Shown here piece after piece: positions 16,949 to 27,016 of a stretch of 64,000 nt of DNA. How positions within the stretch are numbered: the first letter of the stretch is position 1; each line of letters starts with the position of its first letter. The stretch spans positions 186,001 to 250,000 of the forward strand of contig NZ_JAPKNH010000006.1 in assembly GCF_026344005.1 (NCBI RefSeq). The letters run 5' to 3'. Source of the DNA: Kaistia terrae. GTDB taxonomy: Bacteria; Pseudomonadota; Alphaproteobacteria; Rhizobiales; Kaistiaceae. Made by a program: the position numbers and the translations under genes. The notes beneath the pieces were generated by a model. The model worked only from the letters and a program-made list of their open reading frames with translations, made no database searches and was not told the DNA's origin.

Positions 16949-17521
16949 GTGACGAACAAGAACCAGCTTCGCGCAGCCGCCCTTGTCCGACGCGACGCCG
17001 TCGGGCCGTTGGCACGCGCAGCGTTCACGACTGGCAGCCTTCGCAATGCGGGCGGCCTGTTCGATCAGCCCGGCCGGATCGTTTCCGGCTATTGGCCGAT
17101 CCGCAGCGAGGCCGATCCGAGGCCGCTGCTGGAACAGGCACGTCTTGCCGGCGCTTCGATCGCACTTCCCGTCCTGCTCGATGCCGAGACCCTGCGCTTC
17201 CGCCGCTGGGAACCCGATTCGGTTCTGGAGCCAGCCGGCTTCGGTACGCTCGGGCCCGCCGCCCATGCGCCTTTCATCGTGCCGGACATCGTGATTTTGC
17301 CGCTCAGCGCCTTTGATCGGCGAGGGCACCGCATCGGCTATGGCAAGGGTCACTACGACCGCGCGGTGGCGCAGCTGTTCGCATCCGGCGCACAACCTTT
17401 GCTGGTTGGGCTTGCCTTCGCGGTGCAGGAGGTCGACAAAGTTCCCTTTGAGCCGCACGACATCCCCCTCGATTACATCCTGACCGAGGACGAACTGATC
17501 GCTGCGCCAAAGCTTGGCTGA
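16949..17521 (+). CDS. fau: 5-formyltetrahydrofolate cyclo-ligase
   Basis: The 190-residue enzyme converts 5-formyl-THF to 5,10-methenyl-THF using ATP. The N-terminal KNQLRAAALVRRD, the middle VSGYWPIRSEADPRPLLEQA and the C-terminal substrate and ATP motif DRRGHRIGYGKGHYDRAVAQL (around residues 128-148) are the family signature. The open frame extends back through the 6S RNA gene, so the coding start must lie after it. The GTG at 16949, giving VTNKNQLR, matches family length. Its ribosome binding site is weak. The YmdB gene follows after 19 bp. Confidence 0.88.
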   Translation: MTNKNQLRAAALVRRDAVGPLARAAFTTGSLRNAGGLFDQPGRIVSGYWPIRSEADPRPLLEQARLAGASIALPVLLDAETLRFRRWEPDSVLEPAGFGTLGPAAHAPFIVPDIVILPLSAFDRRGHRIGYGKGHYDRAVAQLFASGAQPLLVGLAFAVQEVDKVPFEPHDIPLDYILTEDELIAAPKLG

Positions 17522-17540
17522 CCGATCGAAGGGAATTTGC

Positions 17541-18362
17541 GTGCGACTTCTGTTTTTGGGCGACATCGTGGGCCGATCCGGCCGTAACGCCGTTATCGAA
17601 CGGCTGCCGGGCCTGATCGACCGCTACAAGCTCGATTTCGTCGTCATCAATGGCGAGAACGCGGCCGGAGGCTTCGGCATCACCGAGGAGATCGTGCGCG
17701 ATGTGCTCGATGCCGGCGCCGATGTCATCACAACCGGCAACCACGCCTTCGACCAGCGCGAGGCGCTCGTCTTCGCCGAACGCCAGCCGCAATTCCTCCG
17801 TCCCGTCAATTATCCGCTCGGCACGCCCGGACGCGGCGCGAACCTGTTCATCGCCCGCAACGGCGCGCGTGTGCTCGTCGTCAATGCGATGGGCCGGATC
17901 TACATGGACGCGCTCGACGATCCCTTCGCCGCCATCGACCGCGAGCTTGCCGCCTGTCCGCTCGGCGAGCAGGCCGATGCGATCGTCATCGATTTCCACG
18001 CCGAGGCGACCAGCGAGAAGCAGGCCATCGGCCATCATCTCGACGGCCGCGTCACGCTTGTCGTCGGCACGCACACCCATGTGCCGACCTCGGATTGCCG
18101 GATTTTGTCGGGCGGAACCGCCTATCAGTCGGATGCCGGCATGTGCGGCGATTATGATTCCGTGCTCGGGATGGACAAGGAGGAACCGGTCCGCCGTTTC
18201 CTGACCAAGATTCCGTCCGGGCGGTTCCAGCCGTCCCATGGCCCGGCGACTCTGTGCGGCCTCGCCGTCGATGTCGATGACGCCACGGGCCTGGCTCGCT
18301 TCGTCTCGCCGCTTGCCATCGGCGGGGTCCTTGAAGAGCGGTTGCCGACCTTCTGGGGTTGA
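17541..18362 (+). CDS. YmdB-type metallophosphoesterase (TIGR00282)
   Basis: The 273-residue product starts VRLLFLGDIVGRSGRNAVIE. It keeps the full set of metal ligands of the family: Asp in GDIVG, NGEN in VVINGENAAGG, GNH in ITTGNHAFDQ, HAE in IDFHAEATSEKQ and the HTH in GTHTHVPT. Members such as Bacillus YmdB hydrolyse 2',3'-cyclic nucleotides and affect RNA turnover and developmental decisions. The GTG start at 17541 is chosen for the GAAGGGA eight bases before it. It lies in one transcription direction with fau and the SuhB-like gene. Confidence 0.86.
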   Translation: MRLLFLGDIVGRSGRNAVIERLPGLIDRYKLDFVVINGENAAGGFGITEEIVRDVLDAGADVITTGNHAFDQREALVFAERQPQFLRPVNYPLGTPGRGANLFIARNGARVLVVNAMGRIYMDALDDPFAAIDRELAACPLGEQADAIVIDFHAEATSEKQAIGHHLDGRVTLVVGTHTHVPTSDCRILSGGTAYQSDAGMCGDYDSVLGMDKEEPVRRFLTKIPSGRFQPSHGPATLCGLAVDVDDATGLARFVSPLAIGGVLEERLPTFWG

Positions 18363-18475
18363 CGCCGGTCGTCATTCCGTGATGGGAGAGGCAAACGCTT
18401 CCCCCAATTCAGATTTGCTCCGTCCGGGTGCGGTTCGCCTCGACACCGCCGGACGATGCTGCAGGAGTTTCCGCC

Positions 18476-19270
18476 ATGGCCCGCTCGGCCCTTCTCAATG
18501 TCATGGTCAGCGCCGTCACCAAGGCAGGCCGTCCGCTCGCGCGCGACTTCGGCGAGATCGAGAACCTGCAGGTTTCCATGAAGGGCCCGGCCGATTTCGT
18601 TGTCGCCGCCGACCGCAAGGCTGGCCAGGCGCTGATCGCCGAACTCACCAAGGTGCGCCCCGGCTATAGCTTCCTGACCAAGGATCGCGGCCTGCTTCCC
18701 GGCAGCGATGAAAGCCATCGCTGGATCGTCGACCCGCTCGCCGGCTCGACCAACTTCCTGCACGGCATTCCGGTTTTCGGCGTTTCGCTGGCGCTGGAAC
18801 GTGAAGGGCAGATCGTCGCGGCTGTCGTGTTCAATCCGGTGACCAACGACCTCTACGTCTCCGAGCGTGGCGGCGGCGTGTTCATGAATGACCGCCGCCT
18901 TCGTGTCGCCGGCCGCACGGCGCTTGCCGATTGCGTGGTTGCGACCGGTCTGCCGCATCTCGGCACCCCGGATCATCCGGGCGCCGTCCGCAAGCTCCAG
19001 GCTGTGATGATCGAAGTGGCCGGCCTGCGCTCCAGCGGTTCGCCCGTGTTCGAGCTCGCCTCGGTCGCCGCCGGCCGTATCGACGCCTATTGGCAGGAAG
19101 GCCTGCAGCCCTGGGACATCGCAGCCGGTGCGCTGTTCGTCCGTGAAGCGGGCGGCAAGAGCTCCGATCTCTGGGGCGGCGAGAACATGATCGATACCAA
19201 GACCATCTGCGCCGGTAACGAGAAGATCCAGGGCCGTCTGCTGACGGCGCTGACGACCGCTCGCGGCTGA
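18476..19270 (+). CDS. Inositol monophosphatase-family (SuhB-like) protein lacking key metal ligands
   Basis: The 264-residue product has the complete IMPase fold length and many family blocks (SALLNVMVSAVTKAGRPLARDF, VFNPVTNDLYVSERGGGVFMNDRRLRV, PWDIAAGALFVREAGG). The catalytic motifs are altered: the Gly-Glu-Glu loop reads T68-K69-D70, and the DPLDGTTNF motif reads D86-P-L-A89-G-S91-T-N-F, so the second metal Asp is Ala. Asp86 and the C-terminal Asp214 remain. Loss of the Glu and Asp89 should abolish Mg-dependent phosphatase activity. E. coli SuhB also acts non-enzymatically with NusA in rRNA transcription, so a structural role is possible. The start has GGAG upstream. The gene is intact, so it seems to be under selection. 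Confidence 0.8.
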   Translation: MARSALLNVMVSAVTKAGRPLARDFGEIENLQVSMKGPADFVVAADRKAGQALIAELTKVRPGYSFLTKDRGLLPGSDESHRWIVDPLAGSTNFLHGIPVFGVSLALEREGQIVAAVVFNPVTNDLYVSERGGGVFMNDRRLRVAGRTALADCVVATGLPHLGTPDHPGAVRKLQAVMIEVAGLRSSGSPVFELASVAAGRIDAYWQEGLQPWDIAAGALFVREAGGKSSDLWGGENMIDTKTICAGNEKIQGRLLTALTTARG

Positions 19271-19360
19271 CCCCGCCTACCGCCGCGCGCGACGGCTTGA
19301 ATGCCGTCGTGCTTTCGCCATAAGGCTGTGGCGTTTTCTTAAGCGTTGTTGAAAGCGATC

Positions 19361-20029
19361 ATGGCCAAGAAGAAAAAAGCCCCTCCGCCAGAGCCGTTCG
19401 CGCGCCTCTGCCTCGTCACGCCGGCCGGCCTCGATCCCGAGACCTTTGCGCCGGTTCTCGACGAGGTGCTGAAGGCCGGCGACGTCGCGACGCTGTTCGT
19501 TGCGTCGGAAACGTCGAGCGCCGCCGAATTGCAGCGCATCGCCGAAGCGTTGGTGCCGGTGGCGCAGGCGAATGGCGTCGCGGTGATCGTGCCGAACGAT
19601 ACGCGCCTGTTCGGCCGCTCCGGCGCCGATGGCCTGCATGTCGATACCGGCCTTGCCGATCTCAAGGATGCCATGGAGACGCTGAAGCCGGACCATATCG
19701 TCGGCGCAGGCGGCGTCACGACACGGCACGACGCGATGCTCGCGGCCGAGGCGGACTGCGACTACATCTTCTTCGGCCGTTTCGACGGCGACACCACCGA
19801 CGAAATCTTCGACAAGGCGTTCGACCTGGCTTCCTGGTGGTCGGCGGTGTTCGAGATCCCGGCTGTCGTCATGGGCGGACGGGCGATTGCCTCGGTCGAA
19901 GCGGCCGTCGATGCCCGCGTCGAGTTCGTCGCGCTGCGCTCGGCGATCTGGGACCATCCGGCAGGCCCCGTTGCCGCAATCACCGAGGCGACCCAGTTGA
20001 TCGCCGCACGCCAGGCTGAAGTCGACTGA
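19361..20029 (+). CDS. ThiE-like thiamine phosphate synthase family protein
   Basis: The 222-residue product begins with a lysine/proline-rich tail MAKKKKAPPPEPFARL followed by a TIM-barrel like ThiE/TenI. It has CLVTPAGLDPETFAPVLDEVL, ALVPVAQANGVAVIVPNDTRLFGRSGADGLHVD (the substrate-binding region), VGAGGVTTRHDAML, YIFFGRF and VVMGGRAIASVEAAVDARVEFVALRSAIW. True ThiE joins HMP-PP and THZ-P, but the usual HLGQ-D-P and GGI-ST phosphate-loop motifs are only partly kept (GLHVD, MGG). Enzyme activity is therefore uncertain. Its stop overlaps the alternative start of the next gene, indicating co-transcription. Confidence 0.7.
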   Translation: MAKKKKAPPPEPFARLCLVTPAGLDPETFAPVLDEVLKAGDVATLFVASETSSAAELQRIAEALVPVAQANGVAVIVPNDTRLFGRSGADGLHVDTGLADLKDAMETLKPDHIVGAGGVTTRHDAMLAAEADCDYIFFGRFDGDTTDEIFDKAFDLASWWSAVFEIPAVVMGGRAIASVEAAVDARVEFVALRSAIWDHPAGPVAAITEATQLIAARQAEVD

Positions 20030-20055
20030 TGACCGGGCAGAGAGCGATATCGACA

Positions 20056-21141
20056 ATGAAGTCTGCGATTCTCGCGGCTCTTCTTGTTGCCGTCGCGCTG
20101 CCGGCGCAGGCGCAGCAGGCCAAGCCTCCCGCCGCGAAGCCCGCTCCTGCCACGACGGGGTCTACCGACAAGGCAGGCGCCGACAAATCGATCGGCGTCG
20201 CGCCTGTCCTTGGCTCGTCCGGCACGCTGGGCGTTCCGCCGCCTGCCGCCGGATTGCTGCCGAGCGCCGATGAACTGCTTAAATCGGGCCGCGCACTCAC
20301 GGACGAAGGCGAAGGCGACCTTGCCTTCGGCGCCTTCCAGCGTGGCCTGTATCTCACCGCCTTCCAGATCGCGATGAGCCGCGCCCAGCGTGGCGACGGC
20401 GTTTCGGCAACATTGGTTGGCCGGCTCTATGCCGAAGGCCTCGGCGTCAAGCAGAGCGACAAGGCGGCTGCCGCCTGGTACCAGCAGGGCGCGCTTGGCG
20501 GCGATCCCAATGCGCAGCTGGCGCTGGGTCTTCTCTATCTCGATGGACGCGGACTGAAGAAGGATCGCGCCAAGGCGGCCGACGCGTTCGAGCAGGCGGC
20601 CGAGTGGAACGAGCCCCAGGCGCTCTACAATCTCGGTTTGCTCTATCTCGACGGCACGGCGCGGCCACGCGACGCGGAGAAGGCGGCCTCGCTGTTCAGC
20701 AAATCCGCCGGTCAGGGCAATATCGACGCGCAGTTCGCGCTGGCGCAGCTCTATGCCGAAGGCGAGGGCGTGCTGCTTGATGACGGTATCTCGACCATGT
20801 GGATGGCGAAGGCGGCCAAGTCCGGCCATGCCGACGCGGCAGTCGAATACGGCATCCGCCTGTTCAACGGCATCGGCACCAAGAAAGACATCATCGCGGC
20901 GGCCGGCTGGTTTCAACGCGCGGCAGAAGCCGGCAATGCGGTCGGGCAAAATCGTTATGCCCGGATTCTTGCCAGCGGCATGGGAGCGGACCCCGATCCA
21001 GTCGCTGCCGCCAAGTGGCATCTGATCGCCGAGAAGCGCGGCGCCAAGGACGAATGGCTCGACGAATTCGTCGAGAAGTTGCCCGAAAACGAGCGCAAGG
21101 CCGCCGAGATCGCAGCGGAACGCTGGCCTGCCGGCCACTGA
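20056..21141 (+). CDS. Exported Sel1/TPR-like repeat protein
   Basis: The product (361 residues from 20056) has a signal peptide [21 protein letters not shown], a Pro/Ala-rich linker to about residue 60, and then at least five Sel1 repeats. Examples are [52 protein letters not shown] and [26 protein letters not shown]. Sel1 repeats form a helical solenoid for protein contacts; in the periplasm such proteins often serve envelope assembly or signalling. An in-frame ATG at 20029 overlaps the stop of the upstream gene and would add nine residues. The later start is chosen because it begins a canonical signal peptide. Confidence 0.82.
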   Translation: MKSAILAALLVAVALPAQAQQAKPPAAKPAPATTGSTDKAGADKSIGVAPVLGSSGTLGVPPPAAGLLPSADELLKSGRALTDEGEGDLAFGAFQRGLYLTAFQIAMSRAQRGDGVSATLVGRLYAEGLGVKQSDKAAAAWYQQGALGGDPNAQLALGLLYLDGRGLKKDRAKAADAFEQAAEWNEPQALYNLGLLYLDGTARPRDAEKAASLFSKSAGQGNIDAQFALAQLYAEGEGVLLDDGISTMWMAKAAKSGHADAAVEYGIRLFNGIGTKKDIIAAAGWFQRAAEAGNAVGQNRYARILASGMGADPDPVAAAKWHLIAEKRGAKDEWLDEFVEKLPENERKAAEIAAERWPAGH

Positions 21142-21227
21142 GCCGACTTTATTTCGAGCCTTCTTGCCCCTATAAGCGTGGCGATCGCGCGGCCCGCGCC
21201 GCCATTTGCTTCAATAGGACGCCCCAG

Positions 21228-21977
21228 ATGGCCGGACATTCCCAATTCAAGAACATCATGCACCGCAAGGGTGCCGCCGACGCCAAGCGCTCGAAGGCCT
21301 TCGCCAAGCTGGCGCGTGAAATCACCGTTGCGGCCAAGCTCGGCCTGCCGGACCCGAAGATGAATTCGCGCCTGCGCCTGGCCATCCAGAACGCCCGCGC
21401 GGAAAACATGCCCAAGGACGTTGTCGACCGCGCCATCAAGAAGGCGGCCGGCGCCGACGGCGAGAACTATGACGAGATCCGCTACGAGGGCTACGGTCCC
21501 GGCGGCATCGCCGTCGTCGTCGAGGCGCTGACCGACAACAAGAACCGCACGGCGAGCGCGGTGCGCTCCTATTTCACCCGCTCCGGCGGCGCGCTGGGTG
21601 AAACCGGCGCCGTGTCGTTCATGTTCGATCACGTCGGCCAGATCCTCTACAAGGCCGAGGTCGGCTCGGCCGACAAGGTGCTCGACGCTGCGATCGAAGC
21701 CGGCGCCGACGACGTGCAGAGCAGCGAAGAAGGCCACGAGATCCTCACCTCGTTCGAGACCCTCGGCGATGTCGCCAAGGCGCTCGAGGAGACGCTGGGC
21801 GAGCCTGAATCCGTCAAGGCGATCTGGAAGCCGCAGAACCTGATCCCGGTCGACGAGGAGAAGGCGGTCGGCGTCATGAAGCTGATCGACGCGCTCGACG
21901 ACGATGACGACGTCCAGAACGTCTATACGAACTTCGAAGTCTCCGACGAAGTCATGCAGAAGCTGACCGCCGCCTGA
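21228..21977 (+). CDS. yebC: YebC/PmpR-family transcriptional or translational regulator
   Basis: The 249-residue product starts [20 protein letters not shown] and has the family blocks [61 protein letters not shown] and [21 protein letters not shown]. Family members bind DNA upstream of quorum-sensing or other genes, and recent work links YebC to easing ribosome stalling on proline stretches. The real start at 21228 is set by homology, with AGGAC upstream; the frame itself opens far earlier. It lies just before ruvC in the same direction, as in many bacteria. Confidence 0.93.
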   Translation: MAGHSQFKNIMHRKGAADAKRSKAFAKLAREITVAAKLGLPDPKMNSRLRLAIQNARAENMPKDVVDRAIKKAAGADGENYDEIRYEGYGPGGIAVVVEALTDNKNRTASAVRSYFTRSGGALGETGAVSFMFDHVGQILYKAEVGSADKVLDAAIEAGADDVQSSEEGHEILTSFETLGDVAKALEETLGEPESVKAIWKPQNLIPVDEEKAVGVMKLIDALDDDDDVQNVYTNFEVSDEVMQKLTAA

Positions 21978-21990
21978 GCTTGCTTCCTTC

Positions 21991-22015
21991 GCCGGCCCGG
22001 GACGCCCGGGCCGGC
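21991..22015 (+). terminator. GC hairpin after yebC
   Basis: The 11-bp perfect stem GCCGGCCCGGG-ACG-CCCGGGCCGGC begins 14 bp after the yebC stop. There is no T-run (CTCATTCG follows), so efficient intrinsic termination is uncertain. It may protect the 3' end or pause polymerase. Confidence 0.5.
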
Positions 22016-22101
22016 CTCATTCGTCGCAAGCCGGCTCGACTCTCGTGCCGCCCGCTCTAGTTGCTGTTCCGCGATAACCGCGTCCGGCCCTGGAGTGCAT
22101 C

Positions 22102-22704
22102 ATGCGACTGGTAGTTCTGGCTTCCGCTTTCTTCCTCGTCTTCGCCTCCGGCACCGCATTTGCCCAGCAGGACGCCATGCCCGATCGTGTCGGCGGCACG
22201 GTCGAGAGCTTCGTGGGCGACGTGCTGACCCTGAAGACCAGTGGCGGTCAGACCCGGGCTATTATTGTGCCGGCCGAGATCCGCGTCACGGCGCTGCAAA
22301 ACCGCAAGCTGAGCGACATCAAGGCCGGCGATTATGTCGGCTCCGCCGCCGTGCAGGGCCCCGATGGCAAGCTGCATGCGCAGGAAGTGCACATCTTCGC
22401 CGAAGCCATGCGCGGCGCGGGCGAGGGCCATCGGCCGATGTCCGGCGCCAGCCGCTCGATGACCAACGCAACCGTCACCACCGTGATCGCCGATCCGAAG
22501 GGCCAGACGCTGCGCCTTACCTACAAGGGCGGCGAGCAGGATATCGAAGTCGGTCCGGACGTGCGCATCGTCGCCATCGTCCCCGGCGATCGTTCGTTGC
22601 TGAAGCCGGGCGCGGCGGTCTCCGTCCTCGTGATCAAGGGGGCGGACGGCAGCCTGACAGCCCGCGGCGTGCAGGCTGAAAAGGACGGCGTGAAGCCGCT
22701 TTGA
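22102..22704 (+). CDS. Periplasmic protein of unknown function (DUF5666-like)
   Basis: The 200-residue product has a clear signal peptide ([23 protein letters not shown]). Two similar beta-rich segments follow: [36 protein letters not shown] and [37 protein letters not shown]. Each ends with a statement-like loop ([12 protein letters not shown] / [13 protein letters not shown]), which is the pattern of small OB-like folds in DUF5666-type proteins. No catalytic residues stand out. It lies between yebC and ruvC and could be transcribed with either. The function is not known. Confidence 0.72.
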   Translation: MRLVVLASAFFLVFASGTAFAQQDAMPDRVGGTVESFVGDVLTLKTSGGQTRAIIVPAEIRVTALQNRKLSDIKAGDYVGSAAVQGPDGKLHAQEVHIFAEAMRGAGEGHRPMSGASRSMTNATVTTVIADPKGQTLRLTYKGGEQDIEVGPDVRIVAIVPGDRSLLKPGAAVSVLVIKGADGSLTARGVQAEKDGVKPL

Positions 22705-22796
22705 CGCGACGGGAGACCTGCGCGAGAGGCTGGCTTTCCGCTCGATGTTCCCCGAATGTTCTTCCCAATCGGGCGCGTGTCGGCTACGGATTCGGC

Positions 22797-23306
22797 ATGA
22801 CACATACGATTCGCATCATCGGCATCGATCCCGGACTCCGACGTACCGGCTGGGGCATTGTCGAAAGCCGGGGCAATGCGCTTTCCTTCGTGGCGTCGGG
22901 AACGGTGAAGGCGCAGCTCGATGGCGAACTGGCGCATCGGCTCGTCACGCTGCACCGGGGCCTGACGGAAGTCGTGCGCCAATACGTGCCCGATGAGGCG
23001 GCGGTCGAGCAGACCTTCGTCAACAAGGACGCCGGCGCGACGCTGAAGCTTGGTCACGCGCGCGGCATCGCGCTGCTGGTGCCAGCGCTCGCGGGGCTCT
23101 CCGTCGCGGAATATTCGCCCAACTCGGTCAAGAAGACGATCGTTGGCGCCGGCCATGCCGGCAAGGACCAGATCCGCATGATGGTGAAGGTGCTGTTGCC
23201 CAAGGCCGAGTTCGACACCGACGACGCCGCCGATGCGCTCGGCATCGCCATCTGTCACGTTCATCACCGCGTCTCGCTTGCCCGTATCATGCGGGCGGTG
23301 GGCTGA
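22797..23306 (+). CDS. ruvC: Holliday junction endonuclease RuvC
   Basis: RuvC cuts Holliday junctions symmetrically during recombination repair, guided by RuvAB. The 169-residue product has the four acidic catalytic residues of the RNase H-like fold: Asp in [15 protein letters not shown], Glu in [21 protein letters not shown], and two Asp in [19 protein letters not shown] 22797 starts at [13 protein letters not shown] and agrees with family length. The frame upstream is shadow. It is followed by ruvA after 72 bp and by ruvB, so the three subunits of the resolvasome are encoded together. Confidence 0.95.
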   Translation: MTHTIRIIGIDPGLRRTGWGIVESRGNALSFVASGTVKAQLDGELAHRLVTLHRGLTEVVRQYVPDEAAVEQTFVNKDAGATLKLGHARGIALLVPALAGLSVAEYSPNSVKKTIVGAGHAGKDQIRMMVKVLLPKAEFDTDDAADALGIAICHVHHRVSLARIMRAVG

Positions 23307-23378
23307 CATTTCGTCTCGACGCATGACCCGGGAAGCCCGTCCCTTTCCGGTTGGTCGTTTTCGGAGGCTGGGGAAAGC

Positions 23379-23996
23379 ATGATCGGCAAGCTCAAGGGTA
23401 TCGTCGACTCCTTCGGCGACGACTGGGTGATCCTGGACGTCGGCGGGGTTGGCTATCAGGTGCATTGCTCCAGCCGGACGCTGCAGGCGCTTCCGGCCCC
23501 CGGCGAAGCGGCGCAGCTCGCCATCGAGACCTATGTCCGCGAGGACATGATCAAGCTGTTCGGCTTCGGCGCGGATGTCGAGCGGGAGTGGTTCCGCCTG
23601 CTGATGACCGTGCAGGGCGTCGGCTCGAAGGTGGCGCTGGCGATCCTCGGTATCCTGAAGCCCGCTGATCTCGCCAACGCCATCGCCTTGCAGGACAAGG
23701 CGCAGGTTTCGCGCGCTCCGGGCGTTGGTCCAAAGGTCGCGGCCCGTATCGTCGCCGAACTTCGCGACAAGGCGCCGGCCTTCTCGACAGCCGATCCCAC
23801 CTATATCGCCCTGCAGAACGAACTGCATGACAAGCGCGCGCCGCAGCCGGTCGCCGACGCTGTCTCGGCGCTGACCAATCTCGGCTATGCGCAATTGCAG
23901 GCGAGCGCCGCGGTGGCTGCCGCCGCGCGGACGGCCGGCGAGGATGCGACGACCGAAACGCTGATCCGGCTCGGACTGAAGGAACTGGCACGATGA
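23379..23996 (+). CDS. ruvA: Holliday junction branch migration protein RuvA
   Basis: RuvA forms tetramers that hold the four-way junction in a square-planar form and load RuvB. The 205-residue product has the N-terminal OB domain ([28 protein letters not shown]), two helix-hairpin-helix motifs around [14 protein letters not shown] and [14 protein letters not shown], and the C-terminal RuvB-binding domain starting about residue 145 ([18 protein letters not shown]), ending [11 protein letters not shown]. Length and order are standard. Confidence 0.95.
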   Translation: MIGKLKGIVDSFGDDWVILDVGGVGYQVHCSSRTLQALPAPGEAAQLAIETYVREDMIKLFGFGADVEREWFRLLMTVQGVGSKVALAILGILKPADLANAIALQDKAQVSRAPGVGPKVAARIVAELRDKAPAFSTADPTYIALQNELHDKRAPQPVADAVSALTNLGYAQLQASAAVAAAARTAGEDATTETLIRLGLKELAR

Positions 23997-24042
23997 GCGA
24001 CGCCGTCGCGCGGATTGCCTGGATGAAAGTCGTTTCGCCGTG

Positions 24043-24510
24043 ATGGGGATTCGCGCGGCGCTGTTCCGGCGCTGGCCAACCATCGTGATCTTCATGCTGC
24101 TCGGCCCGCTCCTCTTCATGTTTTTCGACATGACCCTTGAGCAGATCAGTCAGTATGACGGGCTGACATTCGCCCGTCTGCGGAGCTGGATCGTCGAGGA
24201 CATTTTCTTCGTGCCACGCCTCGTCTTCATCGTCTGCGCGCTGCCGGCCGGCCTGCTCGGCGCGCTGGTCGCCTGGCGCGATTCGCGTGGTCTCGAGTCC
24301 GCCCAACTGACGCTGATCTTGCTGGGTGGGATGGGGCTGGCGACGGCGATCTTTTTTGCCCGCAACCTGTTCGTCTTCACGCCGCCGCCTTTCGGCGCTC
24401 AACTGGGGATCGGGGGCAGGGCGTTTGTCAGCGTGGTCCTCGCGGGCGTCGTCTGCTACGGACTGAGCCGACCATTCGCGCGGCCCGTGTTGTCGCAGGA
24501 GAAACCATGA
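24043..24510 (+). CDS. Small integral membrane protein between ruvA and ruvB
   Basis: The product of about 155 residues has four hydrophobic segments (about 13-33, 58-80, 92-112 and 126-145), with a charged loop around DSRGLESAQ. It reads like a conserved rhizobial membrane protein inserted in the ruv operon. The upstream GTG at 24040 is in frame; the ATG at 24043 is used. Its last bases overlap the ruvB start (ATGA arrangement), so translation is coupled. I do not recognise the family or a function. Confidence 0.7.
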   Translation: MGIRAALFRRWPTIVIFMLLGPLLFMFFDMTLEQISQYDGLTFARLRSWIVEDIFFVPRLVFIVCALPAGLLGALVAWRDSRGLESAQLTLILLGGMGLATAIFFARNLFVFTPPPFGAQLGIGGRAFVSVVLAGVVCYGLSRPFARPVLSQEKP

Positions 24511-25541
24511 GCGACAGCCGTCTGATTGCACCGGAACCGCAGAGCGAAGACTTCGACCGTACGCTGCGGCCGCAGGTGCTCGCTGATTTCGTCGGCCAGC
24601 AGCAGGCCCGCGCCAATCTCTCGGTCTTCATCGAGGCGGCGCGTTCGCGCAAGGAAGCGCTCGACCACGTCCTGTTCGTCGGCCCTCCCGGTCTCGGCAA
24701 GACGACGCTAGCGCAGATTGTTTCTCGCGAGCTCGGCGTCAATTTCCGCGCGACCTCCGGCCCGGTCATCGCCAAGGCCGGCGATCTCGCCGCGCTTCTG
24801 ACCAATCTGGAAGACCGTGACGTCCTGTTCATCGACGAAATCCACCGCCTGAGCCCGGCGGTCGAGGAAATTCTCTATCCGGCGATGGAGGACTTTCAAC
24901 TGGATCTGATCATCGGCGAGGGGCCGGCGGCGCGTTCGGTCAAGATTGATCTGGCGAAGTTCACGCTGGTCGCTGCGACCACCCGTCTCGGCTTGCTGAC
25001 GACGCCGCTGCGCGACCGCTTCGGCATTCCCGTTCGGCTGCAGTTTTATACGGTGCCGGAGCTGGAACACATCGTTTCGCGCGGCGCGAAGATGATGGGC
25101 ATCGGCATGACGCCGGATGGCGCGACCGAGATCGCCCGCCGCTCGCGCGGCACGCCGCGCGTCGCCGGCCGCCTGCTGCGCCGCGTGCGCGACTTTGCGC
25201 TTGTCGAAGGACCGGGCACGATCAACCGCGAGGTTGCGGATGGCGCGCTGCTGCGGCTGGAAGTCGACAGCATGGGATTTGATTCGCTCGACCGGCGCTA
25301 CATGTCGACGATTGCGGTCTCGTTCGGGGGAGGGCCTGTCGGTATCGAGACGATCGCCGCCGCGCTGTCGGAGCCGCGCGATGCGATCGAGGAAATCGTC
25401 GAGCCCTATCTGATCCAGCAGGGCTTCGTGCAGCGCACGCCGCGCGGCCGCATGCTGACGCCGCATGCGTTCCGCCATCTCGGCCTTTCCGTGCCGAACA
25501 GCGCCATCGTCGAGCAACCACTGTTCGACCTAGACAACTAG
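24507..25541 (+). CDS. ruvB: Holliday junction helicase RuvB
   Basis: RuvB is the hexameric AAA+ motor for branch migration. The 344-residue product has Walker A in [17 protein letters not shown] (about residue 55), Walker [13 protein letters not shown], sensor 1 [10 protein letters not shown], the Arg-finger region [14 protein letters not shown] and the C-terminal winged helix ending FRHLGL. It starts [23 protein letters not shown] with the ATG overlapping the stop of the upstream membrane protein. The ruvCA-x-B order gives the complete resolvasome. Confidence 0.96.
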   Translation: MSDSRLIAPEPQSEDFDRTLRPQVLADFVGQQQARANLSVFIEAARSRKEALDHVLFVGPPGLGKTTLAQIVSRELGVNFRATSGPVIAKAGDLAALLTNLEDRDVLFIDEIHRLSPAVEEILYPAMEDFQLDLIIGEGPAARSVKIDLAKFTLVAATTRLGLLTTPLRDRFGIPVRLQFYTVPELEHIVSRGAKMMGIGMTPDGATEIARRSRGTPRVAGRLLRRVRDFALVEGPGTINREVADGALLRLEVDSMGFDSLDRRYMSTIAVSFGGGPVGIETIAAALSEPRDAIEEIVEPYLIQQGFVQRTPRGRMLTPHAFRHLGLSVPNSAIVEQPLFDLDN

Positions 25542-25604
25542 CCCGTTCGCGGGAAATCGACCCGCGTCGGTGCGTGAGCCGGCGTTGGCAGGAGACAGCA
25601 TCGA

Positions 25605-26072
25605 ATGAGTCCGAACGACGTTCCCGAAACCTATCCCGACCTTGCCGGCCGGCATACGCCGGATGGGCACGTCTTGCCGGTGCGGATCTATTTCGAGGAC
25701 ACGGACTTTTCCGGCGTCGTCTACCACGGCTCCTATGTCCGCTTCCTTGAAAGGGGGCGGAGCGACTATGTCCGCCTGCTCGGCGTGCATCATAGCGAAC
25801 TGCACGCCGGCGAGACCGGCGAGTCGATCGCCTTTGCCGTGCATCGCATGGAAATCGACTTCAAGCGGCCGGCGCGAATCGACGACATCGTCGAGGTGCT
25901 GACGCGTCCGAAGGAGGTCCGTGGCGCGCGAATTTTGCTGTCGCAGACGATCCGCCGCGGCTCGGAAGTGCTGATCGAGGCGGTTGTCACCGTCGTGCTG
26001 GTCAACGCCGCCGGCAGGGCGCAGCGAATTCCCGACAGCCTGGCCAAACGCTTTGCTACAGCACCGAAATAA
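25605..26072 (+). CDS. ybgC: Tol-Pal-associated acyl-CoA thioesterase
   Basis: The 155-residue hot-dog-fold enzyme hydrolyses short-chain acyl-CoA or acyl-ACP and is associated with phospholipid metabolism at the inner membrane. LPVRIYFEDTDFSGVVYHGSYVRFLERGRSDYVR contains the catalytic Asp of the YbgC family. FAVHRMEIDFKRPARIDDIVEVLTRPKEVRGARILLSQTI follows. GGAGA lies upstream of the ATG. It opens the tol-pal cluster, but the near-CtrA-box promoter at its 3' end suggests that tolQ can be transcribed separately. Confidence 0.92.
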   Translation: MSPNDVPETYPDLAGRHTPDGHVLPVRIYFEDTDFSGVVYHGSYVRFLERGRSDYVRLLGVHHSELHAGETGESIAFAVHRMEIDFKRPARIDDIVEVLTRPKEVRGARILLSQTIRRGSEVLIEAVVTVVLVNAAGRAQRIPDSLAKRFATAPK

Positions 26073-26101
26073 CCATTGCTTAACCATACCGACGCTATAG
26101 A
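26069..26101 (+). promoter_or_regulatory. Near-consensus CtrA box with -10 element before tolQ
   Basis: ATAA (26069-26072), seven bases, then TTAA (26080-26083): one mismatch from TTAA-N7-TTAA. The second half extends to TTAACCAT. TATAGA at 26096-26101 lies exactly 12 bases after the box, the same spacing as in the promoter at 4074-4106. It would start a transcript near 26108 with an approximately 195-nt leader before tolQ. Confidence 0.5.
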
Positions 26102-26137
26102 GAGAGCGTCGTGGCAGCATGGGCAAACTGGCGGAAA

Positions 26138-26165
26138 CGCCCTCAAATGAACAAATTTGAGGGCG
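26138..26165 (+). other. Stable hairpin in the tol operon leader
   Basis: CGCCCTCAAAT (26138-26148) pairs perfectly over 11 bp with ATTTGAGGGCG (26155-26165) around a 6-nt loop. There is no T-run after it, so it is not an ordinary terminator. It lies about 140 bp upstream of tolQ in a region with no gene. Confidence 0.55.
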
Positions 26166-26302
26166 AGACACCCAGTCGGATTGTTGTACTCGGCCTGATG
26201 CTTGCAAGGACATGTTCCAAGGCGGGGATCGGCGCCAGGTGCGCGTCCTGACCTCGCTAGCTGCGAGATGCGAGAGATCAACTCCGAGAGGTTGTAAAGC
26301 GA

Positions 26303-27013
<711 letters not shown>

Positions 27014-27016
27014 ACC

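Noticed and set aside
19361-20029. Functional thiE in a thiamine operon with thiXY
   Set aside because: The genes are 30 kb apart, no TPP riboswitch precedes this gene and the ThiE motifs are incomplete.
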